A stretch of DNA of 61,896 bases from Candidatus Altimarinota bacterium (GTDB lineage Bacteria > Patescibacteriota > Gracilibacteria > BD1-5 > JAGOOR01), in the NCBI GenBank assembly GCA_023268615.1, contig JALQUC010000015.1, positions 1 to 61,896 on the forward strand, written 5' to 3'. Shown here one piece after another: positions 42,438 to 53,921 of the stretch. The position numbers and the translations under genes were made by a program. The notes beneath the pieces are model-generated. The model was given only the letters and a program-made list of their open reading frames with translations. It had not been told where the DNA came from and did not search any database. Position 1 is the stretch's first letter. Each line of letters opens with the position of its first letter.

Positions 42438-44738
42438 ATGACTTTTCAAGAACAATTAGATGTTGTCGTTCGAGACTATTGATATTTAAATGAAAAAGCT
42501 TCTTATTACGAAGATTTTCAGGCTTCTTTTGTAGCAAATGTAAGAGAAAATACACCTATCTTGCTTTCTAAAATTACTGAATTAAAAGATCAGATGTGAA
42601 TGTGGTCTTTTGTTGATTTTGTGCAAGAAAAACTTGAATCAAAGGTTATTTCTGATGAGTTTTATTCTGTTATTCGTGACTGGTCTCACAATATTCTTCT
42701 TGACCCAGCAACGGGGAAAGAAGTTAGAACTCATATTATTGATGTATTTTTCTTTATAGAATCAGATAAAAGAGTTATAAAGGAGGCAGTATGAATTATC
42801 TTAAAAAATTACCAGAGGTATGTTATTTTGGAACGATTAACAGTACGCTTAAAGGAAAAAGAACACCTTTTCCCTGAAGAGTTTGTAAAAAGTTTACTTG
42901 AGACGCTCAATGTTGATAGGGAGCGTTTTATAGGCATTACTTGGCTAAAAGAGTTATTTTGACTCCTGGCCAAGTCCGAATACTTATCTTTATTTATTGA
43001 AAAAATACAAAAACCAGAGTATAAAACGGCTTTAGAAGAATTTGTAGATATGTGAGAGACTTCCTCAAATGAGTTTTTCTCTTCTGTTCCAAAAGATTCT
43101 CGAAATATTGTTTTGGACTTTTTACTCAACCTTTTTCAGCCATATTCATCTGATGATATGCGCTCTATACTCTTTGATTCTTTGGTTGGTCATTCAATTT
43201 GAGAGTTTCGAAATCGGGCACTTGAATTTATCGTGGAAAATACTGATTCGTTAGTTGATTTTTTGTGAGAAGTTTTGAGTCATTATATTTGGGATTTATA
43301 TCCCTTTGTATCAAAATATATATCTCCATCAGATGTAGCAAAGCTACCGAAGTATATTGAAATGCAAAAGATTTTTTGGCTCTATGAGGCATCTCTTCAG
43401 CAGACACAGAGAGAAGATCTTCAAATACTTAAAATTGCCTTTTTTGAGCTCCCTGGATTTGAAGAAAAGATGATAGAGATAGAGCAAGCTCGGAAAGAAA
43501 ATGATGAAAAGTTCAAAGAATCCCAGAGACAGAGAGACAAGGAAATAAAAGCTCAAATTGAACATGCATCTACAAATATACCAGAGAACCAGATTAATCC
43601 TGGATTGATAGACCTCTTTGAGCGGTATAAAAATTCTAATGATGTTGACTGAAATCCATATTTTTCTGAGCAAAAGAAGCAAGTTGTAAAACAATTTTTA
43701 GATACATTTTTTTCGTGGAATCTCTTTCCTGTAAATTCTCTTGAAGTCGAAGAAATACAAAACCAAGATGGAAATAAGCAACACAGAGGATGACCTTGGT
43801 ATGCTCATGGCTTTTTCTCCCTAGCTGTTCGTATATCAAAAGAAGATTTTTGATTTGACCCTATACCTCAGATAAAAAAAGAGTCACTTATTAATGCTCT
43901 CCCTCTCTTGTATTCTGATGATTTAGATAAATTCATTTTCCCACACCTCAAGACTATTACTGCTAAACAAGCCAATATAATTTTAAGCTTTTATGATGGA
44001 AGCAGAAAAGATGATTTGATGTATTTCTGGTCTGGTCAGAATTTCTTTCCAATTATTGAAAAATACAAAAAAACTCTCGTCTCTAAAACAGTAATAGATC
44101 ATTTTCGTAGGACCCTTCAGTACTGGATTGAAAACGATAGGCTGTATGAATGGAATCGTTCAGAGGCAGTGCGTAAAATAGGCGAAAAAGATACTGTAAA
44201 TGAGGAAATTCTTAATTATCTTGCTGATTTATTCGAAAGAGAAAAGCATATTTTGCCAGAAAATGTTTTGGCAAATTTTTCTCGGGAATTATCATACCTT
44301 ATTGCTGTCAATCAGGTGCTCATAGAGCACGGTGACAATAAAGCTATTCGGTGGCGTATAAATCAGATAAAAGATGCCAAGATTGCTATGCGTGATCCGT
44401 GGGCTAATTTTAGCTGAAAATATGCTCGTTCTATAGGAGATTTGGAGGATGAGCTCACGCACTCAGAGAGATCTTTTATTAACGCCTTAAAGAATATAAA
44501 TCTAGAAAAATATAAGACAGAAATAATCGAATTAGTTGATGTAGTTTTTATGCTTATTGATAAAGATGAAGAGCTTTATTCGATATTTTGAAGATATGTT
44601 TTGGCATGAATTAAGAATATTATTGAAAATAGTTCTCACAATAAAGAAATATTAGAAACTTTAAAAAAATTGATGAGTCATTATCCAGACAAAGTAAAAC
44701 ATGTAGGGAGCTATTATTTATTTAATACAAATAGATAG
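42438..44738 (+). CDS. 766-aa helical (HEAT-like) protein of unknown function, partner of TOPRIM gene
   Basis: Not recognised. 766 aa, predicted almost wholly helical, with irregular ~35-45-residue helical pairs suggestive of a HEAT/ARM-like scaffold (for example TRNIVLDFLLNLF-type helices, paired Leu/Phe faces). A strongly charged coiled-coil-like stretch lies near residues 345-375 (EQARKENDEKFKESQRQRDK). No Walker A, helicase or nuclease motif was found. About 13 TGAs are Gly. Codon use is much more A/T-rich (TTA, ATT, GAA) than in flanking genes, suggesting acquisition. TAGAAT ends 6 nt before the ATG. The TOPRIM gene follows after one base, so they form an operon. Confidence 0.7.
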
Positions 44739-44739
44739 T

Positions 44740-45594
44740 ATGCACTCTAAAAAACTAATGCCAAAAAGAAAAATTGTTTCTCCAGATTCTTCTTGAGCAT
44801 CTGAAATTAAAGAGCTCAAAGAGAAACTTAACTTAGCACAAGAAGAAATAAAGAGATTAGAAAAATATAAAAAATATAGATGTATACTTTGCGTTGAAGG
44901 AAAAAATGACCTTAGACATATTTCTGAAGCTTGGAATTCTTTGAGACCAGGTCAAGATATGCCATTTTTTATTAAAGAGTGAAGAAGGGAATGAGGTGGA
45001 GCGAAGCAGGTTTATGAGAATGTTGTTGAATATAGTGATATAAATGATCCGTGTATTGCATTGTTTGACTTCGACCCAGAGTGATTTGAGCAATTTAATC
45101 ATCTAGTGACAACTTGGTCAAAAAAAGAAAAGATTGATTTGCTCAGAGATTATATGGAGATAGAAGGAGTATCATATCAACTTTTTTGGATTAGAAGTGG
45201 AAATAGGTATGCTTTTCTCTTGCCAGTTTTTCCGGAAATTAAGAGTCAAGTTATTAATGACTTAACTGACCCTAATAATCCTAGTGGTTTTGTTTGAGAA
45301 GAGTCTTTAGCTCCGTCAGTTGTGAGCAATGATTTAAAAAAAATTTCATTTGATGGTCGTCCTCAATTTATGATGGAGCATATGTATTTTGGTATTTCAG
45401 ATGTAATAAATTGATTTTATAAAGAAGTTAAAATATATAACTGAGGAACCTACTTTGGCCTTCCAGAGGGTAAATCAACTTTTTTATCAAAAATAATGGA
45501 AGTATTAGGTGAAGATCCGCAAGACAGAAAACGCTTGTTTAGAAATTTTGAACCGTTATTTCAAAAAATAGAAGAGATATTATCTTTATCTTAA
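44740..45594 (+). CDS. TOPRIM-domain protein, putative nuclease/effector
   Basis: 284 aa. A basic, coiled-coil-like N-terminus (residues ~20-45) precedes a TOPRIM fold: CVEGKNDLRHI with the catalytic Glu53, and ALFDFDPEGFEQF with Asp110-x-Asp112. It resembles stand-alone/OLD-type TOPRIM domains of bacterial defence systems more than primase or RecR. The C-terminal half is unassigned and ends with a Leu-rich helix. Seven TGAs are Gly, two of them in the GRREGGGAKQVYE loop. It is tightly coupled to the helical protein gene upstream and shares its low G+C codon use. Confidence 0.78.
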
Positions 45595-45639
45595 AAATTC
45601 TAATATATTTCTCTTCTATTTGTTGTTTTTTTGGTTTGA

Positions 45640-46980
45640 CTATAACCCTCTAAAATAATCGAGTATCCATGTTCCACCGCCTGGTGATTGCCATCCACCG
45701 CCTGTCGGCCAACTGTGTGGATCTCCGCCGTAGCCTGTGTATCATTCGCACCAGACGACTTCATTGCCAGATGAACAACTATTGTACTTCGTACAGGTGA
45801 GAGGCCCTATTTGGATACTTTCTGTCGACGATTCGCTACATTCATTGACCTTGAGACGGATATTTCTCGCCTGGACTCCAGAGGCGTAGGAGGAGAGATG
45901 GTCATCGACATTTTGGAAGAATATACTCGGTGCTGGTCCAGAGCATGCACCTGTAAATGGTCCAGAACCGACGACTGCGAGTCCACTCATGAATTCACCT
46001 CGCAGACAGGCGATTCTCTGTGCCATCCAACCACCGAGGGAGTGTCCTATGGCGTAGACCTTGTCTCGGTTGATACAATAATTCTCTGATACTTGCTTGA
46101 GGATTGCGTCGACGAATGTCATATTTTCCTTTTCACTCCATGAGAACGATCGACCGCTACTGCTCGCGAGTCCAGCAGGGTAGGCGACGATAAAATCACT
46201 CTGTTTTTCGAGCTTCATATAGTCCTGTACTTGATCTTTGCTATTCGTACGACCGTGTGTCGCGATAGCAAAAGAATATTCCTTATCTTTCGAATAATTT
46301 GACGGGATATAGAGATTATATTTTCTCTCTTTTCATTCTATGGTGATAGTATTTTCTCCCGAGAGTATTCCTCATGCTTGGCATCCTGCACTTTTATACG
46401 AGAGGGGAGACTTTGTCCGTGAATATTCTTGTAATCGTATGATGAGGTCGGCTGATTTTCCACGAGATATCTGTGTCCCGAGAGTGTAGCCGCGTGTAGT
46501 CATGATGTTATTGGTCTCAGCGAATTGCTGGAGAGCCTCATACCATTTTTCTCCTGTTGTTGCTATACCGAGAGCAAATGCTTTATTCCCAAATGCGAGT
46601 GCTTCGAGAGTCGTCACCGAATCGTTGGGTTTGAAATTCCCATCTGCAAATCCGTTGGCTATACCGAGTGTATGAGCTGTACAGATGTATCGGTGGTACC
46701 ACATTGCTGTATCGACATCAGGGAAACATTTTTCAGCGACTGTTTCCGGGATTGGCGTATTGCTGGCTCGGAGCAGTATCGTGAGGAGCTCTGCTCTGGT
46801 AATATTATTCTCTGTTCCATATCGTCCATCACCATATCAGTTTGTGAGTCATTGTGTTTGGAGATTGAGGATTGCATCTTTGTACCACGAGTATTCTATA
46901 TCGGTGAAATCAGCAAAAACTGCGTTAAAAGCAAAGAGCAAAGAGCAAAGAGCAAAGAGAAGGATTTTTGTAGATTTCAT
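45640..46980 (-). CDS. Secreted SLH protein with alpha/beta-hydrolase (esterase/PHB-depolymerase-like) domain
   Basis: 446 aa. The signal peptide MKSTKILLFALCSLLFAFNA has its core encoded by tandem CTCTTTG repeats. Residues ~20-200 hold SLH-like modules (NITRAELLTILLRA; FKPNDSVTTLEALAF). From ~215 on is a secreted esterase domain: YNLYIPSNY, SFAIATHGRTNS, and the nucleophile elbow AIGHSLGGWMAQR, then FFQNVDDHL (Asp) and a DPHSWP His near the end. Four TGAs are Gly. TTGTAT-15 nt-TACAGT ends 6 nt before the ATG. It likely hydrolyses esters at the cell or host surface. Confidence 0.85.
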
Positions 46981-47043
46981 GACCGTACTGTACCTATTTT
47001 TCTCACCATACAACCCCTCTGTGTGAAAGTTGTGTGAGAAAGA

Positions 47044-47967
47044 CTAGACTTTTTTTTGGGATTTTGTGGGTGTTTTGATCGTCTTTTTTTGTTTTCCAAA
47101 TATCTTTGATGAGACAACGGATGGTTTTTCTGGTTTTTGGATAGTACCTTCTATTTTTTTAATTCTTTTCATAATCTCATCTTGTTCTTTTACCTCTTCT
47201 TCCATGGCATCGGCGAGTTGTGATATCTTTTTCTCACTTCTCAGAGCTCTGATAAATCAACTCGTGAGGATACCTGTAGGGAGGGCGACGAGTCCAACTC
47301 CGACGAGAGCTAGGACTATACCTACTATTCGCCCTCAAAATGTCACAGGGACCACATCACCGTAGCCTATTGTTGTGACTGTCACAACCGCCCACCATAT
47401 ACCATCAAATATATTATCTACATAGGTGTTTCGTTCATTTTCCAGTGCGTAGAAGAGCACCCCAGAAATGAGTATACACTGAATCGAGATTATAAAAATC
47501 ACCATCATTTCAAACCATATCTCGCGCGACATATCCCTGAGGAGACGGAGCACACGAGATGATCGATAAAAATGAAACATGTTGAGTATGCTCGTGAATC
47601 GGAGTACTCGGAGTATGACCGTATCAGCATTATGCAAGTCGTGTGTCCATATCATCACAAATAGAGGAGCTATGACTATGATATCTATTATAGTGAGCGG
47701 ATGAATGAGAAATTTGAGCGTTGCTTTGACTGCAGAGTTTCCTGTATAATTCTGTGATGCATTCCAGAGTCTGTAGAGAAATTCTGCGAGAAATGCTCCG
47801 AGTATTGCTATATGAACTGAGAGAAAGAGATTTTTGAGTTCTGGCGTCATGACACTCTCGACTGATTCTATGATGGTCAGAGTGATACTAATGACGACCA
47901 ATACGACCATCAAGAGATTGATAGTCATGGCGAGTTTTTCTTCGGATTTGAGCTCTGCAGGAAACAT
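47044..47967 (-). CDS. Voltage-gated-type potassium channel
   Basis: 307 aa, six transmembrane segments. The S4-like helix carries regularly spaced arginines (VLRFTSILNMFHFYRSSRVL then RLLRD), and the pore loop has the selectivity filter TVTTIGYGD near residue 200. S6 follows (GRIVGIVLALVGVGLVALPTGIL), then a cytoplasmic coiled-coil (ADAMEEEVKEQDEIMKRIKK) and a Lys-rich tail. One TGA at 47338-47340 is the Gly after the filter segment. TACAAT ends 8 nt before the ATG. It likely acts in K+ homeostasis or membrane potential. Confidence 0.95.
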
Positions 47968-48050
47968 ACGCGAGAATTGTATGATAATTATTTCTGCAAC
48001 CTAGTATTTAGAGTGGAAAAATAGAAAAATGTTTCGTAGATGAGGAATAT

Positions 48051-49118
48051 TTAATTTGTGTACACAAAATAATTAGCGTGGATGACTACTTGTGACTTTT
48101 CATTTGTTTTATATTTCTTGAATTCCTTATTTGATATGCGAGCGAGTCATTTTCCGAGGATTTCCCCCTCTGAATCACATACCTCTAGGAGATCTCCTGT
48201 TTCAAACTCGCCCGTAGCCTCTACAATACCAATTTCGAGTATGGAAATTCGTTTTTTTTGTTGGAGCAGATCGCTCAAACAGGCATTAACGATTATTTTT
48301 CCTTTTAGTAGTGCTCCTGCTTGAATCCAGGACTCCATTTGTGTCTTTTTACGAGAAATGGGATTTTTATAAAAAACTGTTCCTATTTTTTTATCGTCAA
48401 CAATATTTCGTATGATATGTCGCTTCTTTCCTTCTCCAAGTACGACATCAACACCTGCATATGTCGCTGTTTGTGCACTAATAAGCTTGCTATACATTCA
48501 TCCGCGCCCAAAGCTGGACTTCTTTTTTGATACATACTCGAATATCTTATCATCAATTTTTTCTACATTATGGATAATTTTACCTCCTTCGTCAGGATGA
48601 CTTGTATATAATCATGTTATATTTGACAGGAGGATGAGTTTTTTTGCTCAGAGCATAATAGCCACAAATGCAGCGAGTTGATCATTATCTGAAAAGATTA
48701 TCTCATCGTTAGCAACAACATCATTTTCATTAATGATGGGTACGATACCGAGCTCACACTGTTTTTGCAGAACGGATTGTATGGATCCGTAGGTGGATTT
48801 GTTTGAGAAATCAAATCTCGTTAATAGCGCCTGAGAAACAGTTATATCATACTGTGCAAATATTTCTTGATAGACTTTCATGAGAAAAGGTTGACCAATG
48901 CTTGCAGTTACTTGATTGGTGAGTGTTGATTGATCATGGTGTTTGAGGAGATTTTTACCCAGAGCACATGCACCAGAGCTCACCACGAGACAGTAATATC
49001 AATTTTTCCGGAGAAAATCTATATCTTCTGCCACCTGTTGTATGACTTTTGAGTCAAACTGTCATTTTTCGTCCATAAGAACCTGGGATCCGATTTTGAT
49101 AACAAGTATATTTTTCAT
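48051..49118 (-). CDS. proB: Glutamate 5-kinase with PUA domain
   Basis: First enzyme of proline synthesis: ATP + glutamate to glutamyl-5-phosphate. 355 aa. Amino-acid-kinase fold: VIKIGSQVL, VVSSGACALGK, PIINENDVV, FSDNDQLAA. The C-terminal PUA domain (~residues 275-350) includes ISILEIGIVEATGEF. Six TGAs are Gly, one in the conserved MYSKLISAQTA lead-in. It is the last gene of a proC-proA-proB operon, 4 bases after proA. Confidence 0.95.
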
Positions 49119-49122
49119 AGTA

Positions 49123-50370
49123 TTATTTTCTAATAGAATAATCTGAATGAGAGTAATATTTGTAGGTAGTTAGTGCCCGACAACCCATGGGACCACGGGC
49201 ATGTATTTTCTGTGTAGATATACCCACTTCCGCACCAAAACCAAAACACCCACCGTCTGAAAAACGGGTAGAAGTATTGTGATAAACAACCGCAGAATCT
49301 ACCTGATTTTGGAATTTTTCCGCTGACTCGTTATTATCAGTTAAGATGCATTCTGAGTGATGAGAGGAGTATTTATCTATATGAATAATCGCTTCTTTGA
49401 GTGATGACACAACCTTAATTACACAAGCTAGAGAAAGCCATTCTGTGTAAAAATCTTCTACAGAAATATCTGTCGCGAATGATATATCAAGAGCTTCTTT
49501 TTCCTCTGAGAGCATCTTAATTTCCACTCCGGCGTTTTTCAGGCTTTCGAGAATATTATGAATAAGTTCGACAGGTGTGTCTTTGTGTAAAAGGATCGTA
49601 TCTAGTGCATTACACACAGAAGGGCGGGATACTTTTGTATTGATTATGATATCACATACTTTTTGAAAATTTTCAGATCTTATTTCATGGTCAATGTAGA
49701 TATGAACAACCCCCGCTCCTGTTTCGATTGTTGGTACGAGAGAATTTTTTCGCACAAAATCGATGAGAGATTTGCCTCATCGTGGTATGATCACATCTAC
49801 ACATTCTGTTGCAGTCAGCAGATGTGTGAGATCTTCTCTATTTTCTGAATATCCAAAGAGGCAATCTCTTGAAAATCATTGTTTCTCAAAAACATCCTGG
49901 ATGAGACTTCGAAGATAGGCGTTTGTTTCTGACGCCTGAGATCCTCACTTTAGCACGCATACATTTCCTGATTTGATACAAAGTATCGCCAGATCAACTG
50001 TGACATTTGGGCGTGCTTCATAAATACAGGCGACGACTCCGAAGGGTACTGGCTTTGAGATAAGCTCGATAGGGGATTCAGTATCAAATTTTTGAATGTA
50101 TTTATCGCTCAGAGGATCTTCTATAATAGTTAGCTCATGGCACGCTGTCGACATGTCTTCTATTCGCTTTTCTGAGAGAGCGACTCGATCATAGAGCGGA
50201 TCATTTTTATCCATTTTTTCGAGATCACTAGAGTTGGCTTTGAGTATCTCTGTTTTGTTTATAAGAAGACTCTCAGCAATACTGGTGATGAGGTTATTTC
50301 TCTCGTCATGAGTCGCTAGAGAAAAGTCGCGCGCGATGCCGCGAAGATGTGTAAGTTCGGTATTTTTCAT
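49123..50370 (-). CDS. proA: Glutamate-5-semialdehyde dehydrogenase (gamma-glutamyl phosphate reductase)
   Basis: Second proline-pathway enzyme: NADPH reduction of glutamyl phosphate. 415 aa. PFGVVACIYEARPNVTVD, LKGGSQASETN with a TGA-Gly, catalytic-Cys region SRPSVCNALDTIL, and ARGPMGCRALTTYKY at the C-terminus. Three TGAs are Gly. It starts 2 bases after proC and is coupled to proB, which in other bacteria forms a complex with ProA to channel the labile phosphate. Confidence 0.96.
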
Positions 50371-50372
50371 AT

Positions 50373-51137
50373 TTATGCAGACTCAGAGAGTGTGTTTCAG
50401 TGATTGTAAGCCTCTATAATTCAGGCGTTTATAATATCCTTTAATCCCTTTTCTGCAAATGTATCGAGGGCTTTTTGAGTGATGCCTCATTTCGAAGCGA
50501 CGGTACTGATTGATTCAGTAAAAGTTTTCTTTCCTTCTGTAATATAGAGTGCAGAGCCCATGAGGAGATTTTCGAGCGTTTTTTGCCCTGATTCTATGTC
50601 TCCACCATGTTTTCCCCAGAGTTCTTTTATAGCCTCTGCAAAAGCAAAAAAGTATGCCGGACCACAGCCACTTATTGTTGCGAGACGATTCAATTCGTCT
50701 TCTGTTTTGCAATCGACGACATTGCCTTTCTGAGTGAGTATTTCTAGAAACCAATTTAGAGTCTCTGATTCCGTATTTTTGTATACCAGTGTTGTGCCAT
50801 GATTATACTGTAGGAGAATATTTGGCATAATACGGCAGACTAGTGCGTTTGTTTTGAATTTGTCACTTTTTACTCCAGCCAGAGGGGAGATGATGAGAGT
50901 ATTTTCATCATATATTCAGATATCAACTTCATTCAGCTGTTGCGGTTTGATTCAGAGGAAAACAAGAGAGGGGCTCTCTATCTTCCCGACTTGTACACCA
51001 TATTCGTGTTCGAGCTGTTGCGATCTTTCCGTGCTGCCCGTCACTACGGATATATTTTCTTTTTCTATCCCTGATGCGAGAAATAATTCGAGAAAGATTT
51101 TCCCGAGTTTTCAGCATCAGATAAATTGAATAGTCAT
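50373..51137 (-). CDS. proC: Pyrroline-5-carboxylate reductase
   Basis: Final proline-pathway step, 254 aa. The N-terminal Rossmann motif FIGCGKLGK has its first and third-position glycines both encoded by TGA; VFLGIKPQQL; MPNILLQYNHG; and the C-terminal signature SGCGPAYFFAFAEA. Seven TGAs are Gly. It is first in the proC-A-B operon. ATG chosen at 51137, directly before the Rossmann strand. A terminator of the upstream gene lies at 51156-51187. Confidence 0.95.
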
Positions 51138-51155
51138 AATTATTAAGTTTCTAAG

Positions 51156-51187
51156 TTTAAAAAAAGAGTGTAGCTATACTACACTCT
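51156..51187 (-). terminator. Rho-independent terminator
   Basis: On the minus strand AGAGTGTAG-tatag loop-CTACACTCT then T7. It ends the transcript of the gene at 51212-51716, upstream of proC. Confidence 0.88.
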
Positions 51188-51211
51188 CTCGGGTTTTTAT
51201 CAAGAGCTTTG

Positions 51212-51716
51212 TTAGGCTACAAGTCTCACTAATCCTGCGGGGATTCCTCTGACAGGTTCATCGTTTATGCTTCCTGGTAGGATAACTCCATCCCTTGCTC
51301 GTACCCAAGCGTATCTATCGTCATTTTCGTTACCACTAAGGACATTTCCGTAGACAAAAAGATATGTATCTCCATTTGTGTCTTGACCTGCTTCCAGTAC
51401 TTTCTTCACGGGTGATCCAGTCATGGTTTTACTTTTTCCATCAAAAATATAAAATCCCGCTTCTTCATTACCTCGTATTTGTACATCTCCATATGAAGCC
51501 TGTAGTGGCCAAAGTGCCTCTATGAGTCAATCTCCTGTTGTTTCATTGTAGGTTGTTGTAATACTTCGGCTTGCTACATCTGGAAGTGCTCGGGGATATT
51601 CTCTTATATATTTCTTGGACTACTTGTTCTCAGGCACTTGTAGGTCTGGTAGCCTCAGGGTGACGACTAATCTCAATGATTTTGTCAATTTCAGGGACCT
51701 GTGTAGACGTAGGCAT
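51212..51716 (-). pseudogene. Small uncharacterised gene with a single frame shift
   Basis: Two open segments in different frames together make a ~165-residue product. The first is 51716 to about 51600 (starting MPTSTQVPEIDKIIEISRHP); the second is about 51605 to 51212 (containing ALPDVASRS, LQASYGDVQIRGNEEAGFYIFDG and AWVRARDGVILPGSI). The switch point lies near 51600-51606 in AAGAGAATATCCCC. It could be a real frame shift, programmed slippage or a base error. TGA codons are used as Gly in both halves. The C-terminal part looks like a small beta domain (SH3-like; inference). A terminator follows. Confidence 0.55.
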
Positions 51717-51726
51717 AAAAAGAGAA

Positions 51727-51760
51727 TTAAAAATAGGATATAGTTATCCTATATCCTATT
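51727..51760 (-). terminator. Rho-independent terminator
   Basis: Minus strand TAGGATATAG-loop-CTATATCCTA then T5. It follows the gene at 51780-52295. Confidence 0.85.
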
Positions 51761-51779
51761 TACGGTTTGTCAAATTGAC

Positions 51780-52295
51780 TTATGCTGCTAATGCAGGTAC
51801 TATCAGTTCTTCATCTACTTTTTGACCTCATCGTGTACCGCTTACTTTTATACGGTTAAATGTATCTCAGCCTTCCTGTACTTCTGTCATTTCTCAAACT
51901 TGAGGCATTTCATCGTATGGTTTGATGAATATTCTGCTTGGAATACCCGATGGAAACAAAAATACTTTACCTGATACTGCATGTTGTCTGGCAGAGATAC
52001 CATTTCCCAAATCTCTAGAAGGTGTCAATAGAGCGTTGATACCATTTAATGGAACAAAGCTTTCAGCTGTCATTCTATTTATAACTTCGAGTCCAATAAA
52101 CTTATCATGTACTTCTGGCAGTCACGCATCTAGTATAGCCTTTACATCTTTATCGCTAGATAATTCTTTAGGTAAACTATCTCTGTTATTTTGTATAGGA
52201 GCTGCCACCGCTATTAATGCTTCAGCTGCAACAGAGGGGTCCTCTAGATTTGCAAAATTAGTCTCAAATGTATTGCTATAATTAGGAGTAGTCAT
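51780..52295 (-). CDS. Uncharacterised 171-aa protein
   Basis: Not recognised. Acidic and soluble, without a signal peptide. Opens MTTPNYSNTFETNF, has a middle with NRMTAESFVPLNGINALLTP and SGKVFLFPSGIPSR, and ends in a Val-rich tail. Four TGAs are Gly. A promoter-like TTGACA-16 nt-TATTAT lies further upstream, giving a ~36-nt leader, an exception to the leaderless pattern. It sits between its own terminator and the ProRS gene, next to the frame-shifted gene of similar style. Confidence 0.6.
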
Positions 52296-52360
52296 AAAAA
52301 TAGGGGATCAAGAATTAACTACCAGCATATAATATCATATAAAAATTATATGTCAAATAT

Positions 52361-53845
52361 TTAGAATGCTCGTGCAAATATAGCACGGACATGTCATTTC
52401 TTAACCTGAGGCATGAGAGTGTCTGTGAACTGTCCATCAAAAGGGAGACATCGAATAGTGGCCTTGTAGAGTGACTTGATATGTTCTTCAAATTTTTCGT
52501 CACCATCCCAAGCATAGAGTGCAAATTTGCCAGACTCGACTGCTTTTGCTATATCTGCCTCTGTTTCACAGGCCACCGTATTGCCCTGGAGACGATTACG
52601 ACTTTTTTCAAACAGTGTCTTTTGTCCTTCTTCGAGTCCAGATATGACAGCATCTGCGATTTCAGCCAGTGCTACAGGATGTTTCTCTCCTGATATTCGA
52701 TTTCCGAGGATGACCATTTTTTCTGCTATATCACGCGCACCATATTCTATGCGGAGAGGGTAGCCTGAGAGTTCGAAATCATTGATTTTTTCTCCGAGTC
52801 GTACATCGCGATTGTCGATGAGTATTTTTTCACCTTTGTTATTGATTCTTGCTCGGAAATATTGCCCCTGTACTGGTATTTCTGTATTTTTACCGAGAAG
52901 CAGCATAGCGATTTCATCTGTGTATTTTTTTACATCTTCTGGCTGCTCACCATAGAGAGGAAGAAGTACTGCTTTGTATTCAGACATCTTTGGAGGAATG
53001 ACGAGACCTCTCTCATCGCTATGACTTGATATGAGAGCTCCTATGAGTCGTGTACTTGCCCCCCATGATGTATAAAAAGGGTAGCTTTGTTGATCGTTCT
53101 CATCTTGATAGGAGACTTCAAAATCTCGCATGAAGTTTTGAGATAAGAGATGAGAAGTACATGACTGGAGAGCCCAGCCGTTGCTCATCATTGATTCATA
53201 TGTATATGTATGTATAGCGCCTGGAAATCTCTCACTTGGTGATTTTTCTCCTTCTATACCATCAATAGCCAGAAATTCTCTGATAGTTGTGATATAGACA
53301 TTGTTCAAAATATTCATGAGGAACTCATGTGCATCAGCTTCTGTTGCGTGAAGTGTGTGTCCTTCTTGCCAGTGGAATTCACTCGTACGGAGAAAAGGAC
53401 GAGGTCTTTTTTCCCAGCGGATAATGTTTGCCCACTGGTTATAGAGCATTGGTAAATCCTTGTAACTCTGGAGCTGTTTCTTGAAAAAATCACAAAAAAG
53501 CGTCTCAGAGGTTGGACGAAGAGCATAATGTTCGGGAAGCTCTTTCCCACCAACATGAGTCACTGTTGCAAATTCAGGTGCAAAGCCTGCGATATGTTCT
53601 TTTTCTTTTTCAAAGAAAGAAACTGGTATCAGCATAGGGAGCATGATATCCCTAACCCCTAGCGCTACTATTTTATCGCTCATCTTCATGCGTATGCTGT
53701 TCCAGAGTGTGACTGATTTTGGGAGAAATGTTATACATCCAGTAACCGGGGCATATTCAAACATCTTGCTGCTATGAGCTACATCTAAATACCACTGAGA
53801 ATAATTTTCATTCTGAGCAGTTATGTTAATTTTGTTTTTCGCCAT
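52361..53845 (-). CDS. proS: Prolyl-tRNA synthetase (archaeal/eukaryotic-type architecture)
   Basis: Charges tRNA-Pro, 494 aa. Class II motifs: YALRPTSET (motif 2 region), RWEKRPRPFLRTSEFHWQEGHT, and the motif 3 region SHSDERGLVIPP; then an anticodon-binding domain and a short zinc-type C-terminal domain. There is no bacterial INS editing insertion, so it belongs to the short ProRS type shared with archaea/eukaryotes and some bacteria. One TGA near the C-terminus (52394-52396) is Gly and adds the final His-Val-Arg-Ala-Ile segment. ATG chosen at 53845. Confidence 0.95.
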
Positions 53846-53886
53846 TTTTTTATTATAGAAAAAACCACTGAAGCGCAAAATTTCTT

Positions 53887-53913
53887 TTGAAATTTATGGT
53901 ATTATGTTATAAT
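53887..53913 (+). promoter_or_regulatory. Promoter with leaderless geometry
   Basis: TTGAAA, 15-nt spacer, TATAAT, 8 nt to the ATG at 53922. Confidence 0.65.
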
Positions 53914-53921
53914 TCCTCCAT

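Noticed and set aside
42438-44738. 766-aa protein as an ATPase partner of the TOPRIM protein (OLD/PARIS type)
   Set aside because: No Walker A or B, Q-loop or signature motif was found on reading the full translation, so the ATPase idea was dropped in favour of a helical scaffold.
48051-51137. proBAC as a decayed operon because of many internal stops
   Set aside because: Every internal stop is TGA; catalytic motifs and lengths are normal in all three genes.
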